Under the pieces are notes generated by a model, which saw only the letters and a program-made list of their open reading frames with translations, was not told the DNA's origin and did not search any database. A program made the translations under genes and the position numbers. From positions 1-34,964 of the forward strand of contig CAZKAQ010000026.1 in NCBI GenBank assembly GCA_964550655.1: a stretch of DNA of 34,964 nucleotides, in the 5' to 3' direction. This DNA comes from GCA-1730015 sp964550655 (GTDB lineage Bacteria; Pseudomonadota; Gammaproteobacteria; Granulosicoccales; Granulosicoccaceae). This document shows, piece by piece, positions 15,424-23,721 of this stretch; the stretch's first letter is position 1, and each line of letters starts with the position of its first letter.

Positions 15424-16674
15424 ATGACGAACTCCAAACTCAATCATCTGGACATTGATTACGTACGCAGTTGTTTCCCGACCTTCAAAGAACCGCTGGC
15501 TGCAAAAACCGCCTTCTTTGAAAACGCCGGTGGCAGCTATGTGGCAGGTGCGGTACTGGACAAACTGATGCACTTCTACAAGTTTAATAAGGTACAGCCC
15601 TATGGTGCAGCAGAAATTCTCAATACAGCTGGCAAGCAAATGGATCACGGTCGACAGACCATGGCCGATTTACTCGGTATAAATCCAACTGATCTGACCC
15701 TCGGTGCATCAACAACACAGAACATCAATACACTGGCCTACGCCTGTGAAGGCATAGTAAACAATACCTCTGAAGTAATAGTCACTGATCAGGATCACGA
15801 AGCTAACATCGGCGCATGGGAGAGACTTTGCGAAAGAACCGGTGCGACACTTAAAGTCTGGAATATAAATACAAAAACTGCCGAGCTCGATCTGGCGGAT
15901 TTTGAAACACTTTTAACGCCCAAAACCGCTATAGTCTGTATGACACACAGCTCCAATATCATTGGCACGGTAAATCCTGTCGATAAAGTTATTGCTCTGT
16001 GTCGCGCCAACCAAACCCGTGTTGTACTCGATGGAGTTTCCTACGCACCACACATGTGGCCGGATTTACCATCGCTCAAAGCAGATGCTTACTGCTTCAG
16101 TACTTATAAGACTTATGGAACTCATATGGGGGTTATGTATACCAGTGAAGAATTTCGATCGCGACTCACCCCTCAATGCCACTACTTTAACCGCAGTTAT
16201 GCCCATAAAATGCTCGACGGCACAGGTCCTGACCACGCTTCCATCGCAGCACTGGCGGGCCTGGGTGAGTACTTTAGCAATTCACATCAACATCATTTTG
16301 GCAGCACAGATCTCAGCTTGTTTGAAAAAGCCTTGCAAGTCTCCTCACTAATGCATGCCCATGAGACACAACTATGCAATCAGTTGCTGGAAGGCTTGTC
16401 AGATCTGCCGGTACAGGTGTTGGGTCGCGATGTTACCGACGGACGCGAAGCAAATATCGCACTGACTTCCAAAAAACATTCATCCGCTGCTTTGTCGCTG
16501 CAATTAGCTGAAAACGATATAGCAGCAGGTAATGGCAATTTCTACGCAACGCGCCTGCTTGAAAAACTGGGCATTAAAGACATTGAAGACGGAGTACTGA
16601 GAATCAGCTTCTCACACTACAATACAAGCGATGAAATAGACCGCGTAGTCGACACGCTCAAGACTAATCACTAA
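15424..16674 (+). CDS. Class V aminotransferase-fold PLP enzyme (cysteine desulfurase-like)
   Basis: Fold-type I PLP enzyme of 416 residues in the NifS/Csd-like class V group, near the VC1184-type subfamily. The PLP lysine is K229 in AYCFSTYKTYGTHMG, the Asp that pairs with the ring nitrogen is in RVVLDGVSYAPHMW, and GASTTQNINTLAYA and DQDHEANIGAWE form the phosphate and ring pockets. The C-terminal half lacks an obvious persulfide-Cys loop like that of IscS, so desulfurase activity is uncertain; a lyase or transaminase is possible. AAGAGA precedes the ATG. It lies downstream of the argE-like gene on the same strand, suggesting amino-acid catabolism (inference). Confidence 0.82.
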   Translation: MTNSKLNHLDIDYVRSCFPTFKEPLAAKTAFFENAGGSYVAGAVLDKLMHFYKFNKVQPYGAAEILNTAGKQMDHGRQTMADLLGINPTDLTLGASTTQNINTLAYACEGIVNNTSEVIVTDQDHEANIGAWERLCERTGATLKVWNINTKTAELDLADFETLLTPKTAIVCMTHSSNIIGTVNPVDKVIALCRANQTRVVLDGVSYAPHMWPDLPSLKADAYCFSTYKTYGTHMGVMYTSEEFRSRLTPQCHYFNRSYAHKMLDGTGPDHASIAALAGLGEYFSNSHQHHFGSTDLSLFEKALQVSSLMHAHETQLCNQLLEGLSDLPVQVLGRDVTDGREANIALTSKKHSSAALSLQLAENDIAAGNGNFYATRLLEKLGIKDIEDGVLRISFSHYNTSDEIDRVVDTLKTNH

Positions 16675-16855
16675 AACCAAATTAAACAGCCTGCATTTTT
16701 CACAAGGCGACCGACTAATTTTAGTTTCTGCCTGTAAACATAGAGTTTGGTAGTCTTTTAGCAATGTTTTCTATCTTACACTCTGTCTATTCGACACCAG
16801 AAGCCATTATCGCTATTCCAGTCGAGAAATAATCAGCGAATTTAAGCTCAGCTAG

Positions 16856-17623
16856 CTAGCTGTTTAACTGAGCCAGTGATTGCGCCACCTGCCTCGCACC
16901 TGCCATGGCAAAACCATGTTCCGAGGCGATATGAAACATCGTCACACCCAGTTGATTTAGTGCCTCTGCCGAGGTGGTATCAGGTGCGAAAGTAATACAG
17001 GTTTTGTTGTTCTTTTTACAAGCTGAGCCAACACTGGCAATGGCATCGCGGACAAGTTTGTCACTGATATCTGTAACGCCATAACAGACCGCCAGATCAG
17101 CAGGCCCGACAAATAAACCATCTACTCCGGTAACAGCCGCTATAGCATCACAGCAATCAACACCTTCGGGCTCTTCAATTTGCACAACAACAACGGTTTC
17201 TTCTTCACTTTGAGCCAATATTTCGGGCATTTTGCGAGTCGCAAAGCCGGCCCAACGGGTTGAACCTGCAAATCCGCGTCCGCCATGACCAAAACGTGAC
17301 CAGCGGGCTACTTCTTCGGCTTTTTCAAGTGAATCAACGTGTGGTACCACAACACCTGTAGCTCCGCTATCAAGAACTTTAAGTATCTCCTGCCGATCGC
17401 CGGACGGAACTCTGACCAGCACCGGAAAATCCAGTGCCCGAGCGACAGCGAGACAGGCATCCAGTCTGCCTCTATCAAACGGCGCATGTTCTGTATCAAC
17501 GGTGACGAAATCAAGACCGGACAAAGCCATAATTTCAATAATGTCATGAGAGGGGGTTTTGACGAATGTACCACTTAAAATTTCGCCTCTGAGCATTCGT
17601 GCACGTAAACTGTCTGCAGCCAT
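16856..17623 (-). CDS. HpcH/HpaI-family class II aldolase
   Basis: TIM-barrel aldolase of 255 residues, standard family length, cleaving 2-keto-3-deoxy or 4-hydroxy-2-oxo acids to pyruvate and an aldehyde using a divalent metal. Visible signatures are GTFVKTPSHDIIEI, VTVDTEHAPFD (catalytic His region), VLVRVPSGDR (pyruvate-binding Arg), TGVVVPHVDS, and metal ligands in VVQIEEPEGVD and GLFVGPADLAVCYG. The substrate (hydroxyoxovalerate, ketodeoxyrhamnonate or other) cannot be read from the sequence. AGGATAAAACAA precedes the ATG. A 14-bp palindrome CAGCTAGCTAGCTG overlaps its stop codon. It is divergent from the kinase gene and convergent with the class V enzyme. Confidence 0.88.
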   Translation of the reverse strand: MAADSLRARMLRGEILSGTFVKTPSHDIIEIMALSGLDFVTVDTEHAPFDRGRLDACLAVARALDFPVLVRVPSGDRQEILKVLDSGATGVVVPHVDSLEKAEEVARWSRFGHGGRGFAGSTRWAGFATRKMPEILAQSEEETVVVVQIEEPEGVDCCDAIAAVTGVDGLFVGPADLAVCYGVTDISDKLVRDAIASVGSACKKNNKTCITFAPDTTSAEALNQLGVTMFHIASEHGFAMAGARQVAQSLAQLNS

Positions 17624-17756
17624 TTGTTTTATCCTGATCCGTTAGTGCCACCTGGTAATCAATGTATTGTGCAAGCATTCAATAATCAACACAAACCAGG
17701 TTCTTCAGAAGTAACCCTGTGATGAATAGTCTGCCGAAAAACCTAAACGACATCAA

Positions 17757-18740
17757 ATGACTGAAACCTGGAAAACTCTGGTACTCGAAAAGACTGGTGC
17801 ATCAGATGCTCAAAAGCTCGAGTCAGTACAAACTCTCTGGAGCGGCTACGGTGAAATATTTCGTGTCCAACTACAGCCAGAAACACTTGGCACCATAGTG
17901 ATAAAACAAATAACCCCTGCCATGCATACGCAACATCCACGTGGCTGGAACACTGATAAATCTTTGCAGCGAAAGCTCAAATCCTACGATGTTGAATCAC
18001 GTTGGTATCGCCAGTGGAGTCAGCGCTGCGATGAAAAATGCCGGGTAGCTGCTTGTGTTACTTCTGCTACCGAAGGTAACGACAGCTGGATAGTTCTCGA
18101 AGATCTGGATTCTGCCGGTTTTCCGAAAAGACACGCACATCTGACATGCGATCAGGCTAAACCTTGCCTTAGCTGGCTGGCAGCATTCCATGCCCGCTTT
18201 CTTCATGCAGTACCGGATGGGTTATGGCCTGTTGGTACCTACTGGCATCTTGCCACACGCCCTGATGAATTCAATGCTATGCAACAAGGCCCGATAAAAG
18301 ACATTGCCACTGACATAGATCAACTACTGAATAACTGTGAACATCAGACCCTGGTACACGGAGATGCAAAAGTAGCCAACTTCTGCTTTAACCACGATGG
18401 TACACAGGTGGCAGCGGTAGACTTTCAATATGTCGGCGGTGGCTGCGGAATGAAAGATGTTGCCTATTTTTTCGGTAGCTGTTTTGACGAAAGCGACTGT
18501 GAAAGATTTATTCCGGAGCTGCTCGACCACTACTTTGAGAAAATGCGTATTGCAGCCAATGACACTATTGATACAGTCGCTTTGGAGCAAGAGTGGCGCA
18601 GCCTTTTTGCTCCCGCATGGACAGATTTTTATCGCTTTCTACTGGGCTGGTTGGGTACAAACAGCCACGCAAAGATACACAGCTATACCGAGAAGCTCGC
18701 ACAACAAACCATCACATCAATCGGTACAACGAGTGGCTAG
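17757..18740 (+). CDS. APH/CHK-type small-molecule kinase
   Basis: Aminoglycoside-phosphotransferase-fold protein of 327 residues, near the EcKinase/CHK-like branch. The nucleotide-site Lys is probably in GTIVIKQITP, WIVLEDLDSAGF forms the hinge, the catalytic loop is LVHGDAKVANFCF (H201, G202, D203, N208), and the metal-binding Asp is in AAVDFQYVGGG. Such kinases phosphorylate choline, amino sugars, macrolides or unknown alcohols; the substrate is unknown and resistance is not implied. No strong ribosome site is seen before the ATG. Its stop codon overlaps that of the TPR lipoprotein on the other strand by four bases. Confidence 0.83.
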   Translation: MTETWKTLVLEKTGASDAQKLESVQTLWSGYGEIFRVQLQPETLGTIVIKQITPAMHTQHPRGWNTDKSLQRKLKSYDVESRWYRQWSQRCDEKCRVAACVTSATEGNDSWIVLEDLDSAGFPKRHAHLTCDQAKPCLSWLAAFHARFLHAVPDGLWPVGTYWHLATRPDEFNAMQQGPIKDIATDIDQLLNNCEHQTLVHGDAKVANFCFNHDGTQVAAVDFQYVGGGCGMKDVAYFFGSCFDESDCERFIPELLDHYFEKMRIAANDTIDTVALEQEWRSLFAPAWTDFYRFLLGWLGTNSHAKIHSYTEKLAQQTITSIGTTSG

Positions 18741-19762
18741 TAACTACCTAAATCCACGAGCTTAATTTTTTCAATCTGATCTTCGGCTTTTGCAAACCAC
18801 AATCTTGATATAAAGTTGTCACTCGGCCACTGTAATTCAAACAGCCCGAGCCGAACACCGGTATGCCGATCTTTCAATGAAATGAATATCTCTTCGGCCT
18901 TTTCTACATTGCCAAGCTCGTACTGGGCAAGTCCCTGACTATACAGAGCGGTATCCAGATAGCTGCTGTCCGGGTGCTCATCAATCAATTGCTGAAAATT
19001 TTCATAGGCGAGCTGGTAATCGCCATGATCTGCCAACTGTATATAAGCACGCAAATAGGTGGCGTCATCGACCAGATAGCTGTCATCGTGCTGTCTGAGC
19101 AAGGCATCAATCAGTTGCAATGATGCTTGCGTGTCGCCTTCATCGCGCTTATCCAGTGCTTCCAGGTATAAACCGAAATCACTACCGGTGCCATACACGC
19201 CGGCCTCTTCAAGCAATGGCAGCTTTATAGTTGCTCGCGCCTTATTGGCGGTGGTCGCACCGGCATTGAGATACTCTCGATACGTAGCGGTGGCGTTCAC
19301 ATAGTCACCAGCCGCTTCAAAGTTGCGCGCATCGTAGAATAGCGACTCTACACGGTTAGATCCGAAACCGACAATCGTATCGTAATCAATATTCAGACTG
19401 GCAGTACGTTGACCCTCACCCAATGGAGAGAAGGCCACATTAATCTCAATCTCATCGCCCGGTTCAAGCGTGACAGCCTCCGGAACCTCTGCGACAAAAT
19501 CCTGGGCATGGTTACCGTCGACTGATATATCGTTTATTGGATAAGTATCCACGCCTACATTGGATACCGTAAACTGCTGCGATGTCACGCTGCCTACATT
19601 TTGAACGCCAAAGCGATAGTCAGACAACGATACCCTCAGGCCGTCAATTTCAGCAAGCTTTTCATCAGCCTCTTCACCACCGGTACACGAAACCAGAAGC
19701 GCCGTCATCACAGTGACAACTACAGTGCTTGCACGAAAGTACGATATTTTTTTCTTATGCAT
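18737..19762 (-). CDS. TPR lipoprotein with Ig-like N-terminal domain
   Basis: A protein of 341 residues. The lipobox LVSC places the lipid-bearing Cys at residue 26, so the mature protein is membrane-anchored. Residues about 40-125 form an ASH/DUF1573-like immunoglobulin domain (FGVQNVGSVTSQQFTVSNVG ... VAFSPLGEGQRTASLNI). Residues about 140-320 are TPR-like helices (FEAAGDYVNATATYREYLNAG; DGDYQLAYENFQQLIDEHPD is a close YbgF-type match; YELGNVEKAEEIFISLKD). It is likely a scaffold in the periplasm. It follows the HAMP protein gene by 103 bp on the same strand and may share its transcript. Confidence 0.82.
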   Translation of the reverse strand: MHKKKISYFRASTVVVTVMTALLVSCTGGEEADEKLAEIDGLRVSLSDYRFGVQNVGSVTSQQFTVSNVGVDTYPINDISVDGNHAQDFVAEVPEAVTLEPGDEIEINVAFSPLGEGQRTASLNIDYDTIVGFGSNRVESLFYDARNFEAAGDYVNATATYREYLNAGATTANKARATIKLPLLEEAGVYGTGSDFGLYLEALDKRDEGDTQASLQLIDALLRQHDDSYLVDDATYLRAYIQLADHGDYQLAYENFQQLIDEHPDSSYLDTALYSQGLAQYELGNVEKAEEIFISLKDRHTGVRLGLFELQWPSDNFISRLWFAKAEDQIEKIKLVDLGSY

Positions 19763-19798
19763 GTAATTTGTTACCGCACCAATCCGCTGCTATTGGCC

Positions 19799-19820
19799 AA
19801 TCAGATCCGGCGATCTGATT
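19799..19820 (-). terminator. Strong hairpin between the HAMP and TPR genes
   Basis: A perfect 9-bp stem (AATCAGATC / GATCTGATT) closes over CGGC. It overlaps a second palindrome, ATTGGCCAAT (19793-19802), so only one can form at a time. Neither direction has a good U-run, so attenuation, mRNA processing or an operator is as likely as termination. Confidence 0.4.
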
Positions 19821-19865
19821 TACTGCTGTGCAACAAAGGCCATCAACACGGAGTTAAAGTTGTCG

Positions 19866-20468
19866 TTATTTCGCAGCTTCCGCAGTATTGAAAAAATCCA
19901 GCGCGTTGCTGCAATTCTCCAGAGACTCTGCAATTTCTTCAGCGTTAGCAGATTTTTTCTGTAGTTCCTGCACCACGTGTACCTGCCCTTTGGCCTCGGC
20001 AATTTGACGGTTTATGCTAACGACCGCCTCCTGCAGGGCACTGGTTACTTCGCTGAATTCCCTGTCGTCATCTGCACGCAGGCGAACATTCAGATTGCCT
20101 TGCCCGATCTCACGCAGAGCGCGTTTGACAGCCAGTAATGGTGCACCGAGCTTGCGGATGATGAACATACTGATCATTGTGGTAACCACCACATTAATCA
20201 CCATCATCATGACGATCCAGCGTCCCAACACGCTTCCCAGACTGGGAATCTGTTCATTAAGCAGACTCATGTCTTCCGAGACAAACAGCATTGGTGAGTT
20301 GCCGGAGACGAGCTGCCCAAGCATTTGGTTATACATCACCGCGAGCATTACCGTGGTGATTACCAGATACAGTGATGCGAACGCGATCACACGACGAATT
20401 TCACGCGCCTGAAAGGTTTTGTCTTTCAGTATCGCGAGCAGAAAAAAGGAATCAGACGACCGGGCCAT
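19866..20468 (-). CDS. Inner-membrane protein with a HAMP domain and no output domain
   Basis: A protein of 200 residues. Two membrane segments (about 27-46 and 83-104) enclose a periplasmic loop of only 36 residues. A HAMP-like signal-transfer domain (about 104-155: RKLGAPLLAVKRALREIGQGNLNVRL ... DREFSEVTSALQEAV, where the middle Gly-Asn-Leu and the Glu are typical) is followed by a coiled-coil tail to 185. There is no kinase, cyclase or chemotaxis domain, so it must signal through a partner or act structurally. GAGAG precedes the ATG. The TPR lipoprotein gene lies downstream on the same strand, and selC is 109 bp upstream. Confidence 0.78.
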   Translation of the reverse strand: MARSSDSFFLLAILKDKTFQAREIRRVIAFASLYLVITTVMLAVMYNQMLGQLVSGNSPMLFVSEDMSLLNEQIPSLGSVLGRWIVMMMVINVVVTTMISMFIIRKLGAPLLAVKRALREIGQGNLNVRLRADDDREFSEVTSALQEAVVSINRQIAEAKGQVHVVQELQKKSANAEEIAESLENCSNALDFFNTAEAAK

Positions 20469-20577
20469 GATTGACTCTCATGTAAAAAAACAGTGGCTAT
20501 ATCACTTATTCTTCGACATGTAGTCTGACAACTTAACCCTCAAATGGCACAAATGGCAGTTGGTCAACATGGGTCGT

Positions 20578-20673
20578 TGGCGGAAGAACGTGGGAGTCGA
20601 ACCCACCAGACACGTCTAACGCGTCTCATCGGATTTGAAATCCGCGCCCATCACCGGATCAGGACGTTCTTCC
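20578..20673 (-). tRNA. selC: tRNA-Sec (anticodon UCA)
   Basis: A 96-base selenocysteine tRNA. Its anticodon loop TTTCAAA reads UCA (20636-20638) and therefore decodes UGA. The extended acceptor stem begins GGAAGAAC and ends GTTCTTCC, followed by an encoded GCCA end. The long variable arm is a 7-bp stem AGACGCG/CGTGTCT, and the T arm is GTGGGTTCGACTCCCAC. The sequence is recognisably close to bacterial selC. It shows that the organism inserts selenocysteine; selA, selB, selD and a selenoprotein gene must lie outside this window. Confidence 0.95.
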
Positions 20674-20721
20674 AATACGAATATTAACTATACACTGCAA
20701 TCATAACTGATTAATTGCCGA

Positions 20722-21921
20722 TCAAGCCACAGAATCCAACATTTGTTGATAAACTGCCGCATCGGTCGCACCCTCGCAGCCGAGCACCAGCACCCTTGCA
20801 TCACGGTAGTCATGTTGCGCGGCGGTGACACTTGCCATCAATGCCAGAACACCGGGTACCGCACACTCACCTGCTTCGATAGATTCGCCTGACATCTCAC
20901 CGTCGGCAAAAAGTTTCATCGCCGCCGCGACCTGGTCGTCAGGGATTGTCATCACCTGATCACAACAGCCTGAGAGGATTTTCCAGGCGAGTAGTGACAT
21001 CTCTCCGCAGGATAAACCAGCCATCACGGTCTCTTCTGTGATCTCCACAGTCGCCGGGGCCTGCTGCAGAAAGCTCTGATACACGCAAGCTGAGTAGTCT
21101 GATTCAACAATGGTGAAATGAGGCCGGTTCTCATCAAACTCCATCCAGAGTCGGGCGGCAATAGCACCCGCCAGCCCGCCGACCCCTGCCTGCAGAAAAA
21201 CGTGGGTTGGAGGCTTATCCATTTGGTCGATCACTTCGCTCGCGAGCACGGTGTAGCCTGCCATCACATCTGCCGGTATCTCTGTATAACCCTCATAAGA
21301 GGTATCAGAAATCATCTGCCAGCCGTTTTGCTCTGCTTCTGCAGCACAGAGCTTTACTGATTCATCGTAATCACCATCAATACGAATCACCTCAGCGCCG
21401 AGTGATGCCATTGCCTGCTCTCGACCGGCACTGACTTGCGCATGAATATAGATGCGACACGGACAACCGGCATTTTTCGCACCCCAGGCAACAGAACGAC
21501 CATGATTACCATCCGTGGCAGTGACAACGGTCAGTGATGCGGCAAAGTTTTTTACCCTGCCTTGTCTGATGTCGCTCAGAGAAATCCGGGTTCCCTGCTG
21601 TTGTAAATATTGTGCTGCAACATACCTGAGCACGGCGTACGCACCACCCAGCGCTTTAAAGCTGCCGAGACCAAATCTTGAAGATTCATCTTTGTAGTAG
21701 ATCGCCCCGCAACCCAGATGTGACTCAAGTTTACTGAGCCGCACAAGCTCAGTTGGCTGATACTCGGCCCATGAACTCACCTCACGGCAGGCATCATCAG
21801 CACCAGCCGTTGAAATTACACTGGCGGCAGCATCCGTATAGGGAGATTTCACCTGCCCGGTGTCGAGCTGTTTAGACCACTGAACCCCGTCGGGAAACCG
21901 TGTTTTGATGTCTGCTGTCAT
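20722..21921 (-). CDS. dpaL: Diaminopropionate ammonia-lyase (YgeX/DpaL)
   Basis: Fold-type II PLP enzyme that breaks 2,3-diaminopropionate into pyruvate and ammonia. From the ATG at 21921 it is 399 residues, almost exactly the known family length. An upstream in-frame start at 22020 would add 33 unconserved residues. Signatures: YYKDESSRFGLGSFKALGG with PLP lysine K89, TATDGNHGRSVAWGA, SDTSYEGYTEIPADVMAGY, THVFLQAGVGGLAG (phosphate loop), VMAGLSCGEMSLLAWKIL and SGESIEAGECAVPG. It lies between selC and the iron genes; the spacer to the DUF2470 gene is about 120 bp. A related threonine dehydratase-like enzyme is less likely given the match through the C-terminal half. Confidence 0.9.
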   Translation of the reverse strand: MTADIKTRFPDGVQWSKQLDTGQVKSPYTDAAASVISTAGADDACREVSSWAEYQPTELVRLSKLESHLGCGAIYYKDESSRFGLGSFKALGGAYAVLRYVAAQYLQQQGTRISLSDIRQGRVKNFAASLTVVTATDGNHGRSVAWGAKNAGCPCRIYIHAQVSAGREQAMASLGAEVIRIDGDYDESVKLCAAEAEQNGWQMISDTSYEGYTEIPADVMAGYTVLASEVIDQMDKPPTHVFLQAGVGGLAGAIAARLWMEFDENRPHFTIVESDYSACVYQSFLQQAPATVEITEETVMAGLSCGEMSLLAWKILSGCCDQVMTIPDDQVAAAMKLFADGEMSGESIEAGECAVPGVLALMASVTAAQHDYRDARVLVLGCEGATDAAVYQQMLDSVA

Positions 21922-22041
21922 GCTACTTTCCGACTGATTATTTTTAGTGACTATCGTCGCCTGCCTTTTGTCTGGCAGCAAGCTAACTTTAACGCCTTGT
22001 CCGACAGACATGCAGTTCACAACGACAATCGTGACTCTTGG

Positions 22042-22344
22042 TTAGCGGCGCGCAATCCTGACCATCGCAACCAGAGCACCGCGTACACCCGCAACTGCGG
22101 TCAGAGGTTTGCCTATAGTATCTACAAACAAAATACGGCTTTGGTTTTTCTCTCCCTCCACGCTATACGCCAGCGTAATACCGTCAGCATCTATATCTGT
22201 CATTTGCAGATTTTCTATGCAAGCAGATTCAATGTCTGTGAAGGCCTTGATGTAAAGGTGCAGAGCCTCGGAGTGATCCTCATTCATATGATCGACAATG
22301 CCTTTGACAGACTCAGCATCGAACCGTAACGTTGATTGCTCCAT
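22042..22344 (-). CDS. Stand-alone DUF2470 protein (HugZ C-terminal domain type)
   Basis: A protein of 100 residues consisting only of the DUF2470 domain found at the end of HugZ-type heme-utilisation oxygenases. The hallmark IVDHMNEDHSEALHLYIKAF is at about 16-35 and MTDIDADGITLAY at about 48-60. In HugZ this domain takes part in heme binding; a stand-alone copy cannot carry the split-barrel oxygenase fold itself. A perfect AAGGAG sits five bases before the ATG. It lies between dpaL and fbpC on the same strand, which suggests an iron or heme role (inference). Confidence 0.85.
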   Translation of the reverse strand: MEQSTLRFDAESVKGIVDHMNEDHSEALHLYIKAFTDIESACIENLQMTDIDADGITLAYSVEGEKNQSRILFVDTIGKPLTAVAGVRGALVAMVRIARR

Positions 22345-22448
22345 TTTTACTCCTTACTGCCATACCGATACGAAGCCTGTATAGACGGCTTGTCCGGACA
22401 TCGAAGAGGTAAAATAGTGCAGCGGAAACGAAAGGCAAAGCAACAAAG

Positions 22449-22476
22449 CTTGTGTGTCGACCCCTTGTGCGTCGAC
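22449..22476. repeat. Two 13-bp direct repeats after fbpC
   Basis: CTTGTGTGTCGAC and CTTGTGCGTCGAC, with one mismatch, begin 15 bases apart just past the fbpC stop codon. Each ends in the palindrome GTCGAC, so the pair could also form a weak stem. Confidence 0.5.
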
Positions 22477-22477
22477 T

Positions 22478-23518
22478 CTACGATGGAAAAACAACCAGAT
22501 GATCCACTTTGAGTCTGATGCCGATTTTCTCGCCTATTTGATGATCATGATGTGATGGCGCAAGACAGGCAATTCGGGTATTACCTGGCATTAGCAGTGT
22601 ATAGAGGTGATCAGCACCACGAAAGTTCTTTGCAACAACAGTGGCTTTGTTAGCGCTGCTATCGTCATGAATCACATCATCCGGCCTGACCAGCAAATCA
22701 ACAAGTTCACCGGTTTTATAACCGTTAAGCAGTTCGCCGTTAACCACACCGAACTCGGTTTGAACCTGATTCTCTCCGATAGTGTTACCACAGACAAAAA
22801 CACCTTCACCGATAAAGTCGGCGACAAATCTGTCCACTGGTCTGTGATACAGATTATAGGCATTGTCCCATTGCTTTAAATGACCATCGGAGATAACACC
22901 GATATGATCGGCTATGGCAAAAGCTTCATGCTGATCATGAGTGACCAGAATACCGGTGATGCCATCATGCTTTAATATTTCCCTGACGCTCTCCGCCAGC
23001 TTCACTCGAAGCTCGGAGTCCTGACTGCTGAAAGGTTCATCCATTAACAATATCGGCGGCCTCGGTGCAATAGCACGAATCAGAGCAATTCGCTGTTGCT
23101 GCCCACCGGACAACTGGTGCGGATAACTGTCTATGTACTCCTGCATAGATACCAGTCTTAGCAACTCTTCAACACGTTGTTTGATATCGGAACGGCTCTG
23201 TCCCTTGAGGCCAAACGCAATATTCTGTCTGACTGAAAGATGCGGAAACAGTGCAGAGTCCTGAAACACCATACCTACACGTCTTTCCTCCGGCGGCAAT
23301 TGGGAGGATGAGCTGGCAACTTCTTTTTCAGCCAGAAAAATCTGTCCGGAAGCAGGCGGCTCAAAACCGGCAATGGCATTCAGTATGGTGGTTTTGCCGC
23401 ACCCGCTCGGACCCAGTAAACAACCGATTTCACCATGCTGGAGTTGAAAGCTGACGTCTTTGACGATCGGTTGTCCACCCAGATCGACGCACAACTTTTC
23501 TATATGCAATTGCTTCAT
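22478..23518 (-). CDS. fbpC: Ferric-iron ABC transporter ATPase (FbpC-like)
   Basis: ABC ATPase of 346 residues that powers periplasmic Fe(III) import. Walker A is GPSGCGKTT (about 34-42), the Q-loop MVFQDSALFPHLSV, the signature LSGGQQQRIALIRAIA, Walker B ILLMDEPFS, and the switch His is in VTHDQHEA. The C-terminal third is the TOBE-type regulatory domain of the FbpC/PotA group (DLLVRPDDV...). It is divergent from fbpA across a 203-bp region with a Fur-box match, so the two are probably co-regulated. The permease gene is elsewhere in the cluster and on the same strand as fbpC, though separated from it by fbpA. Confidence 0.9.
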   Translation of the reverse strand: MKQLHIEKLCVDLGGQPIVKDVSFQLQHGEIGCLLGPSGCGKTTILNAIAGFEPPASGQIFLAEKEVASSSSQLPPEERRVGMVFQDSALFPHLSVRQNIAFGLKGQSRSDIKQRVEELLRLVSMQEYIDSYPHQLSGGQQQRIALIRAIAPRPPILLMDEPFSSQDSELRVKLAESVREILKHDGITGILVTHDQHEAFAIADHIGVISDGHLKQWDNAYNLYHRPVDRFVADFIGEGVFVCGNTIGENQVQTEFGVVNGELLNGYKTGELVDLLVRPDDVIHDDSSANKATVVAKNFRGADHLYTLLMPGNTRIACLAPSHHDHQIGEKIGIRLKVDHLVVFPS

Positions 23519-23616
23519 GACTTAATTAACCGCCGCAAACGGGTTGCAACCGATGTATCGAACATACTGACATATCATATTCAAAAGACAACTGTATTCA
23601 AAAAATTATTGTAAAT

Positions 23617-23635
23617 AATAATTATTCGCATTATC
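23617..23635. promoter_or_regulatory. Fur box between fbpC and fbpA
   Basis: AATAATTATTCGCATTATC matches the 19-bp Fur consensus (GATAATGATAATCATTATC) at 14 of 19 positions, with the CATTATC half intact. It lies in an AT-rich stretch (about 23600-23665) between divergent iron-transport genes, where a repressor could control both. The fbpA ATG is 87 bp to the right and the fbpC ATG 99 bp to the left. Confidence 0.65.
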
Positions 23636-23721
23636 ATTTGAGCCTGTTAACGAGAATTATTTACAAATTCTTGCACAAGCAGAATAAATTTTCGCCCTTC
23701 CGTCATCACGCAGGATAAAAA

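Noticed and set aside
16849..16862. CAGCTAGCTAGCTG palindrome at the aldolase stop codon as a terminator
   Set aside because: No U-run follows in either direction and the 4-base periodicity makes a low-complexity origin likely.
17720..17732. GATGAATAGTCTG as a possible third copy of the inverted-repeat terminus
   Set aside because: Only about nine bases match and the neighbouring conserved blocks are absent, so chance is sufficient.
17757..18740. Antibiotic-resistance phosphotransferase
   Set aside because: The APH fold is shared by many metabolic kinases; the sequence and surroundings give no sign of a resistance gene or mobile context.
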